Part shown: positions 18,964 to 28,729 of the stretch, piece after piece
How the letters are laid out: every line of letters begins with the position of its first letter
How positions within the stretch are numbered: position 1 is the stretch's first letter
Assembly: GCA_945873145.1 (NCBI GenBank)
Contig: CAMCBZ010000005.1
Coordinates: forward strand, 40,788 to 104,787
Direction of reading: 5' to 3'
DNA: 64,000 nucleotides
From: an uncultured Prevotella sp.
Lineage (GTDB): Bacteria; Bacteroidota; Bacteroidia; Bacteroidales; Bacteroidaceae
Notes under the pieces: model-generated
What the model was told of the DNA's origin: nothing
What the model saw: only the letters and a program-made list of their open reading frames with translations
Database searches by the model: none
Made by a program: the position numbers and the translations under genes

Positions 18964-20700
18964 ATGAACATTTTAGAGTTAAGCGAGCAGGAGATTGGAC
19001 GACGCCAGAGCCTGCAGGAGCTGCGCAACATGGGTATCGACCCATATCCAGCAGCTGAGTTCCCCACCAATGCCTTTTCTGTAGACATCAAGAATAACTT
19101 CAAGGAAGGGGAGAAGCAGGAGGTCGTCATCGCCGGACGTATGATGAGCCGCCGTATCATGGGCAAGGCCAGCTTTGTAGAGTTACAGGATAGCAAGGGC
19201 AGAATCCAGGTGTATGTCACCCGTGACGACATCTGCCCCGACGAGGATAAGGACATGTACAACAAGGTCTTTAAGAAACTCCTCGACATCGGTGACTTCA
19301 TCGGCATCAAAGGTTTCGTCTTCAAGACACAGACGGGCGAGATATCCGTTCACGCCCAGTCGCTGAAACTGCTGAGCAAGAGCCTTAAGCCGTTGCCGAT
19401 CGTGAAATACAAGGACGGCGTGGCTTACGACAAGTTCGACGATCCCGAGCTGCGCGCCCGCCAGCGCTATGTCGACCTCATTGTCAACGACGGCGTGAAG
19501 GATACGTTCCTCAAGCGTGCCAAGGTGCTCAAGACCATGCGCAACTTCTTCGACGAGGCCGGATACACCGAAGTGGAGACACCTATTCTGCAGAGCATCC
19601 CCGGTGGTGCCAGCGCACGTCCGTTCATCACGCACTTCAATGCGCTGAACATCGACATGTACATGCGTATTGCTACAGAGCTCTACCTCAAGCGACTCAT
19701 CGTGGGCGGCTTCGAGGGTGTCTATGAGATTGGCAAGAACTTCCGCAACGAGGGTATGGACAAATACCACAACCCGGAGTTTACCTGCATGGAGCTCTAT
19801 GTGCAATATAAAGATTATAACTGGATGATGTCGTTTACCGAGCGTCTGCTTGAGACCATCTGTGTGGCCGTCAATGGCAGCACGGAGGTGAAGAACGGCG
19901 ACCATATGATTTCGTTCAAGGCTCCTTTCCGCCGTCTGCCTATCCTCGATGCCATCAAGGAGAAGACAGGCTTTGACCTTGACGGCAAGAGCGAGGAGGA
20001 GATCCGCGACATCGCCGTGAACAAGCTCAAGATGGAAGGCATTGACGAGAGCTTCGGTAAGGGTAAGCTCATCGACGAGATCTTCGGTGAGTTCTGCGAG
20101 GGCACGTTCATCCAGCCAACATTTATCATTGACTACCCGGTGGAGATGAGTCCACTGACCAAGATGCACCGCTCAAAACCCGGACTCACCGAGCGCTTCG
20201 AGCTGATGGTCAACGGTAAGGAGCTTGCCAACGCCTACTCCGAGCTCAACGATCCTATCGACCAGGAGAACCGCTTCAAGGAGCAGATGAGGCTGGCCGA
20301 CAAGGGTGACGATGAGGCTATGATCATCGACCAGGACTTCCTGCGTGCGCTGCAATATGGCATGCCGCCAACCAGTGGTATAGGTATTGGCATTGACCGC
20401 CTCTGCATGTTGATGATCGGCAAGGAAAACATTCAGGAGATCATGCTCTTCCCGCAGATGAAGCCTGAGGCTAAGATGCCACAGAGCAGCATCAAGGAAT
20501 GGGCTGCCCTCGGCGTGCCTGAGGACTGGGTGTATGTGCTGCGCAAAGCTGGCTTCAACCTCATCTCTGACATCAAGGACGAGAAGGCGCAGGGCTTGCA
20601 GCAAAAGATCGGTGAGATCAACAAGAAATATAAACTCGGATACGAGAAGCCGACGGTCGACGACATCCAGCACTGGATCGACGGCGCCAAGAATCTCTAA
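18964..20700 (+). CDS. lysS: Lysyl-tRNA synthetase (class II)
   Basis: ASFVELQDSKGRIQ OB fold; FRNEGMDKYHNPEFTCMELY; GIGIGIDRLCMLM; start MNILELSEQ. Confidence 0.95.
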   Translation: MNILELSEQEIGRRQSLQELRNMGIDPYPAAEFPTNAFSVDIKNNFKEGEKQEVVIAGRMMSRRIMGKASFVELQDSKGRIQVYVTRDDICPDEDKDMYNKVFKKLLDIGDFIGIKGFVFKTQTGEISVHAQSLKLLSKSLKPLPIVKYKDGVAYDKFDDPELRARQRYVDLIVNDGVKDTFLKRAKVLKTMRNFFDEAGYTEVETPILQSIPGGASARPFITHFNALNIDMYMRIATELYLKRLIVGGFEGVYEIGKNFRNEGMDKYHNPEFTCMELYVQYKDYNWMMSFTERLLETICVAVNGSTEVKNGDHMISFKAPFRRLPILDAIKEKTGFDLDGKSEEEIRDIAVNKLKMEGIDESFGKGKLIDEIFGEFCEGTFIQPTFIIDYPVEMSPLTKMHRSKPGLTERFELMVNGKELANAYSELNDPIDQENRFKEQMRLADKGDDEAMIIDQDFLRALQYGMPPTSGIGIGIDRLCMLMIGKENIQEIMLFPQMKPEAKMPQSSIKEWAALGVPEDWVYVLRKAGFNLISDIKDEKAQGLQQKIGEINKKYKLGYEKPTVDDIQHWIDGAKNL

Positions 20701-20715
20701 GGCTAAAAGTTGACT

Positions 20716-21765
20716 ATGCGTCTGTTCAGAAGAATCAGTAGAGCTCTGGGCCTGCGGAAGAAAGGCTCCATTCCCGATTTTGGCCGCGTGGCCATTATCG
20801 GGGGCGGCTCGTGGGCTACCGCCATCGCTAAGGTGGTGGTGGAGCACACGGGACACATCGGATGGTATATGCGGCGTGACGACCGCATCGCCGACTTCCG
20901 ACGGCTGGGACATAATCCGGCCTATCTCACAGGTGTACACTTCGACATCGACGACATCGACTTCACTTCGGACATCAACGAGATTGCCACTGAATACGAC
21001 ACGCTCGTCTTCGTCACGCCCTCGCCTTACTTGAAAGACCATCTGAAAAAACTCACCGCCGACATCAGCCATAAGTTCATCGTCACCGCCATCAAAGGCA
21101 TCGTGCCCGGCGAGGATGTGGTCTGCTCAGACTATTTCCATCAGCGCTATGGTGTGCCCTACCGGCAGCTGCTCTGCATCGGCGGACCGTCGCACGCTGA
21201 GGAGGTGGCGCTCGAAAGACTTACCTATCTCACCGTGGCTGGTAGTGACGAGAAGATGGCAAGGGAGTTCTCGCGTGTGCTCGCCTGCGACTATGTGAAG
21301 ACAGAAACCTCCACCGACGTCACGGGCATCGAGTACGCTGCCGTGCTGAAGAATGTCTACGCTATCTGTGCGGGCATCTGCAACGGCATGGGCTATGGCG
21401 ATAACTTCCAGGCTGTCTTCCTCACCAATGCTGTCCGGGAGATGGACCGCTTCCTGACTGCCGTCAACCCTGTGCACCGCAACATCTGTGACAGTGTCTA
21501 CCTCGGTGACCTGCTCGTGACAGGATACTCCAACTTCTCGCGCAACCGCACCTTCGGCATGATGATCGGTAAGGGCTACTCCATCAAGAGCGCACAGGCT
21601 GAAATGAAAATGGTGGCGGAAGGATACTACGGAACGAAGTGCATGGAGGAGATCAACCGACAGCTCCACGTGAGCATGCCGATCCTCGACGCCGTCTACG
21701 ACATACTCTACAAAGACCTGCGTCCGCGCGATGTCATCCCCGCTCTGACAGAAAGACTCTCGTGA
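20716..21765 (+). CDS. gpsA: NAD(P)-dependent glycerol-3-phosphate dehydrogenase
   Basis: VAIIGGGSWATAIAKVV, IKGIVP, GGPSHAEEVA, YAAVLKNVYAI motifs. Confidence 0.9.
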   Translation: MRLFRRISRALGLRKKGSIPDFGRVAIIGGGSWATAIAKVVVEHTGHIGWYMRRDDRIADFRRLGHNPAYLTGVHFDIDDIDFTSDINEIATEYDTLVFVTPSPYLKDHLKKLTADISHKFIVTAIKGIVPGEDVVCSDYFHQRYGVPYRQLLCIGGPSHAEEVALERLTYLTVAGSDEKMAREFSRVLACDYVKTETSTDVTGIEYAAVLKNVYAICAGICNGMGYGDNFQAVFLTNAVREMDRFLTAVNPVHRNICDSVYLGDLLVTGYSNFSRNRTFGMMIGKGYSIKSAQAEMKMVAEGYYGTKCMEEINRQLHVSMPILDAVYDILYKDLRPRDVIPALTERLS

Positions 21766-21817
21766 GTGCTTTGACATAGGCTCATTTTCCAATATAGGAA
21801 TCATTGGAAACAGGTAT

Positions 21818-21870
21818 ATTAGTATTATTCATTAATAAAGGTAATTAGTATTATTCATTAATAAGGTAAG
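21818..21870. repeat. Short tandem direct repeat attagtattattcattaataa(a)ggta
   Basis: Two near-identical ~26-bp copies upstream of pgi. Confidence 0.75.
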
Positions 21871-21965
21871 ACAATGAGAAAGAATTAGGCAAAAGAATAG
21901 CATGGTTAGAAGACTGTCATCTGTTCTTTTGTTGTGATTCTGACTTTGACTCTTGAAAGATTATC

Positions 21966-23324
21966 ATGAAAAACATTGCATTAGACACAACGAAGGCTGT
22001 ACAGTTCCTTAAGGCTGGTACAGTGGAGGCTTACGAGCCGAAGGTGAAGGCCGCTCAGGAGGCCTTGGAGAATGGTACATGCGAGGGCAACGACTTCCTC
22101 GGTTGGTTGCATCTGCCCTCTGAGATCACAGAGGACTTCCTCAACGAGATTCAGGCTTGCGCCAACACACTGCGTGAGAAGTGCGAGGTCGTCGTCGTCG
22201 CTGGTATCGGCGGCAGCTATCTCGGTGCACGTGCCGTCATTGAGGCTCTTGGCAACTCCTTTGCATGGCTCGTCGGTGACAAGAAGAATCCCACTATCAT
22301 GTTCGCCGGTAACAACATCGGTGAGGACTACCTCGCTGAGCTCACCGACTACCTGAAGGGTAAGAAGTTCGGTGTCATCAACATCTCCAAGTCTGGTACC
22401 ACCACCGAGACCGCTTTGACTTTCCGTCTGCTCAAGAAGCAGTGCGAGGCTCAGCGCGGTAAGGCAGAGGCTAAGGACGTTATCGTGGCTGTCACCGACG
22501 CACACAAGGGTGCTGCCCGTGCTGCTGCTGACAAGGAAGGCTACAAGACATTTGTCATTCCTGACAATGTTGGTGGCCGCTTCTCTGTGCTCACTCCGGT
22601 AGGTCTGCTGCCGATTGCTGTGGCTGGCTTCGATGTCAAGGCTCTCGTCAAGGGCGCTCAGGATATGGAGAAGGCTTGTGGCAAGGACGTTCCTTTCGCA
22701 GAGAACCCTGCTGCACAGTATGCTGCTACCCGTCAGGGTCTGTACACTCAGGCTGGCAAGAAGATTGAGATTGTCTGCAACTTCCAGCCGAAGCTCCACT
22801 ACTTCGCAGAGTGGTGGAAGCAGCTCTACGGCGAGAGCGAGGGTAAGGACGGCAAGGGTATCTTCCCTGCAGCTTGCGACTTCACTACGGACCTGCACTC
22901 TATGGGTCAGTGGATCCAGCAGGGCGAGCGTACCATCTTCGAGACGGTGATCTCTGTTGAGACTCCTAACGAGAAGCTGCTCTTCCCGCACGATGACGAG
23001 AACCTCGACGGACTGAACTTCCTTGAGGGTAAGCGTGTCGATGAGGTGAACAAAATGGCTGAGCTCGGTACACGTCTGGCTCATGTCGACGGTGGCGTGC
23101 CAAACATGCGTGTCAGCGTGCCGCAGCTCAATGAGTACTACATCGGTCAGCTTATCTATTTCTTCGAGAAGGCTTGCGGCATCAGCGGCTTGCTGGAGGG
23201 TGTCAACCCGTTCAACCAGCCCGGTGTGGAAGCATATAAGAAGAATATGTTCGCACTGCTCAACAAGCCTGGCTATGAGGCTGAGAGCAAGGCTATCCAG
23301 GAGCGTCTGGCTCAGGAGAAGTAA
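21966..23324 (+). CDS. pgi: Glucose-6-phosphate isomerase
   Basis: [48 protein letters not shown] motifs. Confidence 0.95.
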   Translation: MKNIALDTTKAVQFLKAGTVEAYEPKVKAAQEALENGTCEGNDFLGWLHLPSEITEDFLNEIQACANTLREKCEVVVVAGIGGSYLGARAVIEALGNSFAWLVGDKKNPTIMFAGNNIGEDYLAELTDYLKGKKFGVINISKSGTTTETALTFRLLKKQCEAQRGKAEAKDVIVAVTDAHKGAARAAADKEGYKTFVIPDNVGGRFSVLTPVGLLPIAVAGFDVKALVKGAQDMEKACGKDVPFAENPAAQYAATRQGLYTQAGKKIEIVCNFQPKLHYFAEWWKQLYGESEGKDGKGIFPAACDFTTDLHSMGQWIQQGERTIFETVISVETPNEKLLFPHDDENLDGLNFLEGKRVDEVNKMAELGTRLAHVDGGVPNMRVSVPQLNEYYIGQLIYFFEKACGISGLLEGVNPFNQPGVEAYKKNMFALLNKPGYEAESKAIQERLAQEK

Positions 23325-23351
23325 AAGTAAAAAAAGACTCTCTTCCCCTAG

Positions 23352-23379
23352 CCCCCTCTCCCTGAGGAGGGAGAGGGGG
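23352..23379. terminator. GC-rich perfect hairpin ccccctctccct-gagg-agggagaggggg
   Basis: 12-bp perfect stem, 4-nt loop, directly downstream of pgi. Confidence 0.65.
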
Positions 23380-23470
23380 AATGGTGTTACCCGGATATAC
23401 CGGGCTTCCTTTCTCTTAGGATTTTCTTTCTAAGAAGAAGGGGGTAGAGATACCTTTATAATCATAATCG

Positions 23471-24229
23471 ATGCAAGATATAAGAAAAGCAATCGAGAAA
23501 TACTTATCTAAGATGCAGGAGAGTCATCCCGAGCTGAAAGCTTGGGAGGGCTTTCGCTGTGTCTTATTCGATATGGACGGTGTCCTTTACGACTCCATGC
23601 CTCATCACGCTATTGCCTGGCAACAGTCGATGGCGGAGTTTGGCATCACGATGACGGCTGCCGACGCCTATGCCACAGAAGGTGCACGTGGCATCGATAC
23701 CATCCGACACTTCTTCCTCCTGCAAAAGCACGAGGAAATCACGCTGGAACAGGCGCAGAAGATGTACGACGAGAAGACGCGTATCTTCCACGAGATGGGT
23801 GAAGCGCCTGTCTTCCCCGGTGTAAAGCCGCTCATGAAGGCTATCCAGACGTCGGGGATGAGCGTCAACGTAGTGACGGGCAGTGGACAGCGTCCGCTTA
23901 TTGATAAGTTGTTGACTGACTTCAGTGACTATCTCATTCGAGAACATATCACGTCGGCCTATGACGTGAAGCGTGGAAAGCCTTATCCTGACCCTTATCT
24001 GCAAGGAATGCGCAAGGCAGGATACGACGACCCACGGCAAGCCATTGTCGTGGAGAACGCACCCCTTGGCGTACGTGCAGGTAAAGCTGCGGAGATGTTT
24101 ACCGTGGCGATCAACAGCGGTCCGCTGCCCGACAAGGCACTGACAGACGAGGGTGCTGATGTGCTCTATCCGTCGATAGAGGCGTTTCTGGCCGATTGGC
24201 CGGAAGTGGTGAAGGCTGCCGGAAAGTAA
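23471..24229 (+). CDS. HAD-superfamily hydrolase, beta-phosphoglucomutase-like
   Basis: LFDMDGVLYDSMPHH, VVTGSGQ and KRGKPYPDPYL motifs. Confidence 0.85.
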   Translation: MQDIRKAIEKYLSKMQESHPELKAWEGFRCVLFDMDGVLYDSMPHHAIAWQQSMAEFGITMTAADAYATEGARGIDTIRHFFLLQKHEEITLEQAQKMYDEKTRIFHEMGEAPVFPGVKPLMKAIQTSGMSVNVVTGSGQRPLIDKLLTDFSDYLIREHITSAYDVKRGKPYPDPYLQGMRKAGYDDPRQAIVVENAPLGVRAGKAAEMFTVAINSGPLPDKALTDEGADVLYPSIEAFLADWPEVVKAAGK

Positions 24230-24260
24230 CTTGTTGCTTATATATATAATAAGGAGTCCG

Positions 24261-24878
24261 ATGATGAAACAGATGTTCCTATACCTATTATTATATGTTC
24301 CATTAGCTCTTTCTGCCCAAGAGGCGAAGACAGGTCAAACCGCGCAGCAGAAAGAGACGGCGAAACCGCAACTGCGTAAGTTCGTAGTGGCTGACATGGA
24401 GACGCGTGTGCCTGTGCGTGATGCTGTCGTCAGCACGAAGTCGGGCTATCGCGACACCACCAACTACCGTGGCATCTGCTATATTCCCACGAAGTTTGAC
24501 ACGCTCTCGGTCAGTCATGGCAAGTATCTCACGGAGCGGCTGACGGCAAAAGAGACAAGGGATACCACTTATCTCATTCCTAACAGCCATCAGATCAGTG
24601 AGGTGACCGTATGGGGCGATGGTACCCCGTCTGTGTCAAAGGGACTGACGGAGCAGGTGCGCCAAATCTTCAGGGAGAACACCCCTGGCGGCGGCTTAGG
24701 CTTCGACTTTGCCAAGATACTCGACGGGCGTTACCGTCGCGACATGAAGCATCTCAGAAAGACAAAAGAGATCTTTAAGAAACTTGACAAGGACGACGAG
24801 GATCCCATCGTGAGAGCTTATAAAGAGGCGATGGAGGAAAAGAAAAGGGAGTCGGAGAACAACAAGGAAAGCAAATAA
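24261..24878 (+). CDS. Secreted hypothetical protein (carboxypeptidase-regulatory-like), paralogue 1
   Basis: Signal peptide MMKQMFLYLLLYVPLALSAQ; VADMETRVPVRDAVVSTKSGYRDTTNYRGICYIP shared with next gene. Confidence 0.75.
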   Translation: MMKQMFLYLLLYVPLALSAQEAKTGQTAQQKETAKPQLRKFVVADMETRVPVRDAVVSTKSGYRDTTNYRGICYIPTKFDTLSVSHGKYLTERLTAKETRDTTYLIPNSHQISEVTVWGDGTPSVSKGLTEQVRQIFRENTPGGGLGFDFAKILDGRYRRDMKHLRKTKEIFKKLDKDDEDPIVRAYKEAMEEKKRESENNKESK

Positions 24879-24949
24879 ATATCAGAAAGGAATAGTTCTG
24901 GCAAATGGATAGAATGTTGGTGACAGAGATCGCTAAATGATATTTCTGA

Positions 24950-25582
24950 ATGATGAAGCAGCTGTTGTTATACTTGTTACTATATGTCTCCTTCGACCTT
25001 TATGCACAAGATACGAAGAAAGTTCCGCCTCTTCAACAAAATCAGATGGTACAGCCACAGTTGCGTAGGTTTGTTGTAGCCGACATGGAGACGCATGTGC
25101 CTGTGCGTGGTGCCATTGTCAGAACGAAATCGGGCTATCGCGATACCACCAACTATCGTGGCATCTGCTACATTCCTGCCCAATTTGACACACTCTCTGT
25201 CAGTCATCCGAAGTATTTGACAGAACGTCTGTTGACGGGTGAGGCCAAGGATTCTACATTCTTGCTTCCTAATTTTCATCGGCTTTCTGAGGTTACGATA
25301 TGGGGAGACCATAGACTCTCGGCACTTGACGGAGTCGACGATGCTCTCAAGAAGGAAGCTCCAGCGCACACGTCTGCCCCAGCGGGCCTCGGGCTCATTA
25401 TCACATTCGACTTCGCGAAGATGCTCGACAAACGGTACCGTCGCGACATGAAGCATCTGAGGAAGACACGCGAGGTGTTCAAACAACTGGACAAGGGAGA
25501 CGAAGACCCCGTCGTCAAGGCATATCAAGATGCCATGGAGGAGAAGAAGAAAGAGGCGGAAAACAATACGGGGCATAAATAG
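24950..25582 (+). CDS. Secreted hypothetical protein, tandem paralogue 2
   Basis: MMKQLLLYLLLYVSFDLYAQ; same VADMETHVPVRGAIVRTKSGYRDTTNYRGICYIP block and DFAKMLDKRYRRDMKHLRKTRE. Confidence 0.75.
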   Translation: MMKQLLLYLLLYVSFDLYAQDTKKVPPLQQNQMVQPQLRRFVVADMETHVPVRGAIVRTKSGYRDTTNYRGICYIPAQFDTLSVSHPKYLTERLLTGEAKDSTFLLPNFHRLSEVTIWGDHRLSALDGVDDALKKEAPAHTSAPAGLGLIITFDFAKMLDKRYRRDMKHLRKTREVFKQLDKGDEDPVVKAYQDAMEEKKKEAENNTGHK

Positions 25583-25701
25583 TTTCTATGATAGATGGAT
25601 TCTTACCATCAAAGTTAAATACTGATGTCAATGTTAGAAAGGGTATACTCTTGATCAAACTTTTTGTTAAAAGGAAAAAGAAAGACGAAAAGCGTTGGAT
25701 A

Positions 25702-25730
25702 ATATGCAAGAAATATTTATCTTTGCATAT
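25702..25730 (+). promoter_or_regulatory. Promoter of R-M island with inverted repeat ATATGCAA-N13-TTGCATAT overlapping the TATCTTTG box
   Basis: atatgcaa 25702-25709, ttgcatat 25723-25730, tatctttg between/overlapping. Confidence 0.5.
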
Positions 25731-25744
25731 ATAAAAACGGACAG

Positions 25745-26653
25745 ATGAAAGGAAAAGCTCCACAAATAGTTCAATATCAAGGGTCAAAGCGATTGTTAGC
25801 TCCTCAGATATTAGAGTATATGCCCTGTCATTTCAATAGAATGATAGAGCCTTTTGCAGGCATGGCTGCAATGACTATAGCCGTAGCTCAAAAAAAACGA
25901 GCCGATAATTATATACTTAATGATCTTAATACCCCACTTATTAAGGTTTTGGAATCGGCTATAGAGAATCCTAAGCAGCTTTTTGATGAATATAAGAAAG
26001 TATGGGAAGAACAGTTTTCCTATGCAGATGGAAGCGTTGCCCATTATTTTAAGATAAGGGAAAAGTTTAATGCTGGAGAGAAAACGGCGGCAAATATGCT
26101 CTATCTTCTGGCAAGATGTGTAAAAGGGTCTGTAAGATATAATAGTAATGGAGAATTTAATCAGTCTCCTGATAAACGGAGATATGGAACGAATCCGTTG
26201 AATTTAAAAAACAGTATCTATACTATTTCTTCTTGGTTGAAAGGCAAGACTGGCTTTTATAGTTTGGATTATAAGCAAATTCTTGACATGGCCCAACCAG
26301 GGGATTTGGTATACATGGACCCTCCCTATCAAGGCGTGTCGCAGAAAAGAGATGCCAGATATATATCAGGTGTTGATTTTGATGAATTTGTTAATGCTGT
26401 TGATATGCTAAATGTTCGTGGAGTAGATTTCCTTATTAGTTATGATGGGAATTGCGGTGATAAAAAATATGGTGAGGATATGCCAAAGGAACTTGGGATG
26501 AAGAAAATCCTTTTAAATGCAGGATTATCCAGCCAGCAAATTTTGTTAGGACAGAAGGAAATAACTTTTGAGGCTCTTTACGTTAGTAGAGGATTGATAA
26601 AATTCATGCCTCAGCAACAACCAACGTTATTTAATCAGTATCTTGCAATATGA
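25745..26653 (+). CDS. D12-class (Dam-type) DNA adenine-N6 methyltransferase
   Basis: QYQGSKR motif X, IEPFAGMAAM motif I, YILNDLNTPL, YMDPPYQG motif IV. Confidence 0.9.
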   Translation: MKGKAPQIVQYQGSKRLLAPQILEYMPCHFNRMIEPFAGMAAMTIAVAQKKRADNYILNDLNTPLIKVLESAIENPKQLFDEYKKVWEEQFSYADGSVAHYFKIREKFNAGEKTAANMLYLLARCVKGSVRYNSNGEFNQSPDKRRYGTNPLNLKNSIYTISSWLKGKTGFYSLDYKQILDMAQPGDLVYMDPPYQGVSQKRDARYISGVDFDEFVNAVDMLNVRGVDFLISYDGNCGDKKYGEDMPKELGMKKILLNAGLSSQQILLGQKEITFEALYVSRGLIKFMPQQQPTLFNQYLAI

Positions 26654-27360
26654 AGAAACTTCCAAAATCATTCTTAAGTAAGTTGAATAGCATAGAAGCG
26701 AAACGTCCTAAAACAGTAATACAGCATATATTAAAACATGGCTATGTTACTACGGAAGAATTGGAAACACAATATGGCTATCAGCATCCTCCTCGTGCAG
26801 CGAGAGATGTAAGAGAATTAGGTATACCGTTGATTACCTTTAGGGTGAAGTCTTCTGATGGGCGGTCTATAGGAGCGTATAAATTCGGCGATATTAAAGA
26901 AATCGGAGATATGGTCTCGAAAGTGCGTGGAAGGACAGCTTTATCTGCTGCATTGAAAAAGGCATTGATTGAAAAGTATGGGGCCCACTGCATGATTTAC
27001 CTTCAGTCTATGGAGGAAAGAATGTTGCAAGTAGATCATCGGATCCCCTATGAAATTGGAGGCGAGCAAGACATTAAGAAAGTTGAAAGATTTATGCTTT
27101 TAAGTCCATCTGCTAATAGAGCGAAATCATGGACTTGTGAGCATTGCTCTAATTGGATACGGAAAGATAAATCTTATTGTATGTCATGTTTTTGGGCCTA
27201 TCCTGAAAATTACACACATGTTGCAGATGTAGAAGAGAGACAGATCATAATCACCTATACGGGTGATGAAATTGAAGATTACAATAGACTAATTTCTATT
27301 GTTGGGAAAGACAATGCAGAAAAATGTATCAAGGATGTCATAAAAAAGAATCTTCTATAA
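26650..27360 (+). CDS. HNH-type restriction endonuclease candidate
   Basis: VDHRIPYEIGGE HNH start, CxxC...CxxC zinc-type cysteines (CEHC, CMSC), start codon overlaps methylase stop (ATGA). Confidence 0.75.
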   Translation: MKKLPKSFLSKLNSIEAKRPKTVIQHILKHGYVTTEELETQYGYQHPPRAARDVRELGIPLITFRVKSSDGRSIGAYKFGDIKEIGDMVSKVRGRTALSAALKKALIEKYGAHCMIYLQSMEERMLQVDHRIPYEIGGEQDIKKVERFMLLSPSANRAKSWTCEHCSNWIRKDKSYCMSCFWAYPENYTHVADVEERQIIITYTGDEIEDYNRLISIVGKDNAEKCIKDVIKKNLL

Positions 27361-27442
27361 AAGAAGAGGGAGAACTTTCCCTTATGATGAGGGATAAGAA
27401 AATTGATTCTTCCTTTTTGTTTTAAATGAATAATATATATAC

Positions 27443-27484
27443 AACCGTACAAGCAAGTGACTTCCTACCTGTACGGTTTTTTAT
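27443..27484 (+). terminator. Rho-independent terminator of R-M island
   Basis: aaccgtaca...tgtacggtt stem followed by ttt. Confidence 0.75.
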
Positions 27485-27527
27485 ATTTTAATTTTCCTGT
27501 CAGGAGTAATTGCCATCCTGATGTGGA

Positions 27528-28589
27528 TTATCCCTCTCGGAAGAAGTCGAGAGCTTCCTTGATGAGTTCGTCGGAGGCTGTCTGGTTGATGCGTATGTCG
27601 CCGATTCCAGCCAAGAGCGTGAAGTTGATCGTGGTGCCCGTGTTCTTCTTGTCGTGGTGCATGAGTTCGATGAGCTGGTCGTAGTCATCGCAACTGAAGT
27701 CAAACGAGCCATAGTTTTCACGGATGAACTGTACGGTCTGTCGCATCTTGTCTGTCGGGAAGTTGGTAAGCACTGACGAGAGATAGAGCTCACAGATGAG
27801 GCCGAAGGCTACCGCATAGCCGTGGAGTAGGGGCTCCTTGCTGGGTGTGTCGAGCGAGAAAGCCTCAAAGGCGTGACCGAAGGTGTGGCCGAGATTCAAC
27901 GCCTTGCGGATGTCCTTCTCGTGAGGATCTTTCTTCACGATGCGCTTCTTGACGTTGACGGAGTAAGCCAGCATGGTTTGCAGTTGCTTCAGATCGGGGT
28001 GATCCAAGTCGAAGTTGAGCAATTCTGCCCAGTGCTTCTCGTCGGAGATAAGGCCATGCTTGAGCATCTCGGTATAGCCCGAACGGATGTTCTTATCATC
28101 GAGTGTACGCAGGAATTCTGTGTCAAGGATGACGAAGCGCGCATTGTTGAACACGCCGATCTCGTTTTTCAGTCCGTTGAAGTTGATACCCGTCTTGCCG
28201 CCTACCGAGGCGTCCACCATCGCGAGCAGTGTTGTCGGGATGTTGATGAAGTCAATGCCGCGCTTGAAGGTAGAGGCCGCAAAGCCGCCCAAGTCCGTCA
28301 CCATGCCTCCACCGAGGTTGATGAGCAGTGAGTGACGTGTGGCTCCATGGTCACCGAGCTCCTTCCAAACGTGCGACAGCGAGGTGAGATCCTTATGGCT
28401 GTCCGTCGACTGGATGGTGATGACGTAAGCATTGCGCAAGCCAAACTGCTTGGCAAGCACTGGCCAGCATTTCTCGTGTGTGGTCTCGTCGGTAAGAACA
28501 AAAATCTTATCGTGCTCACATTCTGAAATAGCAGTGGCTATTTCAGTTTGCAAATGTTTGGAAATAATCACTCTCTGCTCCATAATCAT
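27528..28589 (-). CDS. aroB: 3-Dehydroquinate synthase
   Basis: LINLGGGMVTDLGGFAAS, IPTTLLAMVDASVGGKTGIN, NLGHTFGHAFE motifs. Confidence 0.95.
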   Translation of the reverse strand: MIMEQRVIISKHLQTEIATAISECEHDKIFVLTDETTHEKCWPVLAKQFGLRNAYVITIQSTDSHKDLTSLSHVWKELGDHGATRHSLLINLGGGMVTDLGGFAASTFKRGIDFINIPTTLLAMVDASVGGKTGINFNGLKNEIGVFNNARFVILDTEFLRTLDDKNIRSGYTEMLKHGLISDEKHWAELLNFDLDHPDLKQLQTMLAYSVNVKKRIVKKDPHEKDIRKALNLGHTFGHAFEAFSLDTPSKEPLLHGYAVAFGLICELYLSSVLTNFPTDKMRQTVQFIRENYGSFDFSCDDYDQLIELMHHDKKNTGTTINFTLLAGIGDIRINQTASDELIKEALDFFREG

Positions 28590-28729
28590 ACTCTTTTGTT
28601 TACCACAAATATAGCCAAAAAAGACGGATTATAGAACAGAGAGCTACTGATATTAAGGTTTCTTAAATGTAGAACCTTTGTTTTTGCGCACACGACCTAA
28701 GCAGTGTGCAACTTTTGTTATTGTTTCTT

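Noticed and set aside
19183-20169. 328-aa antisense ORF over lysS
   Set aside because: Antisense to an unambiguous conserved gene; no promoter or RBS
21981-23084. 367-aa antisense ORF over pgi
   Set aside because: Antisense to an unambiguous conserved gene; codon-mirror artefact
25583-27485. Prophage or transposon carrying the R-M genes
   Set aside because: No integrase, transposase, or obvious terminal repeats or target duplications could be seen at the edges
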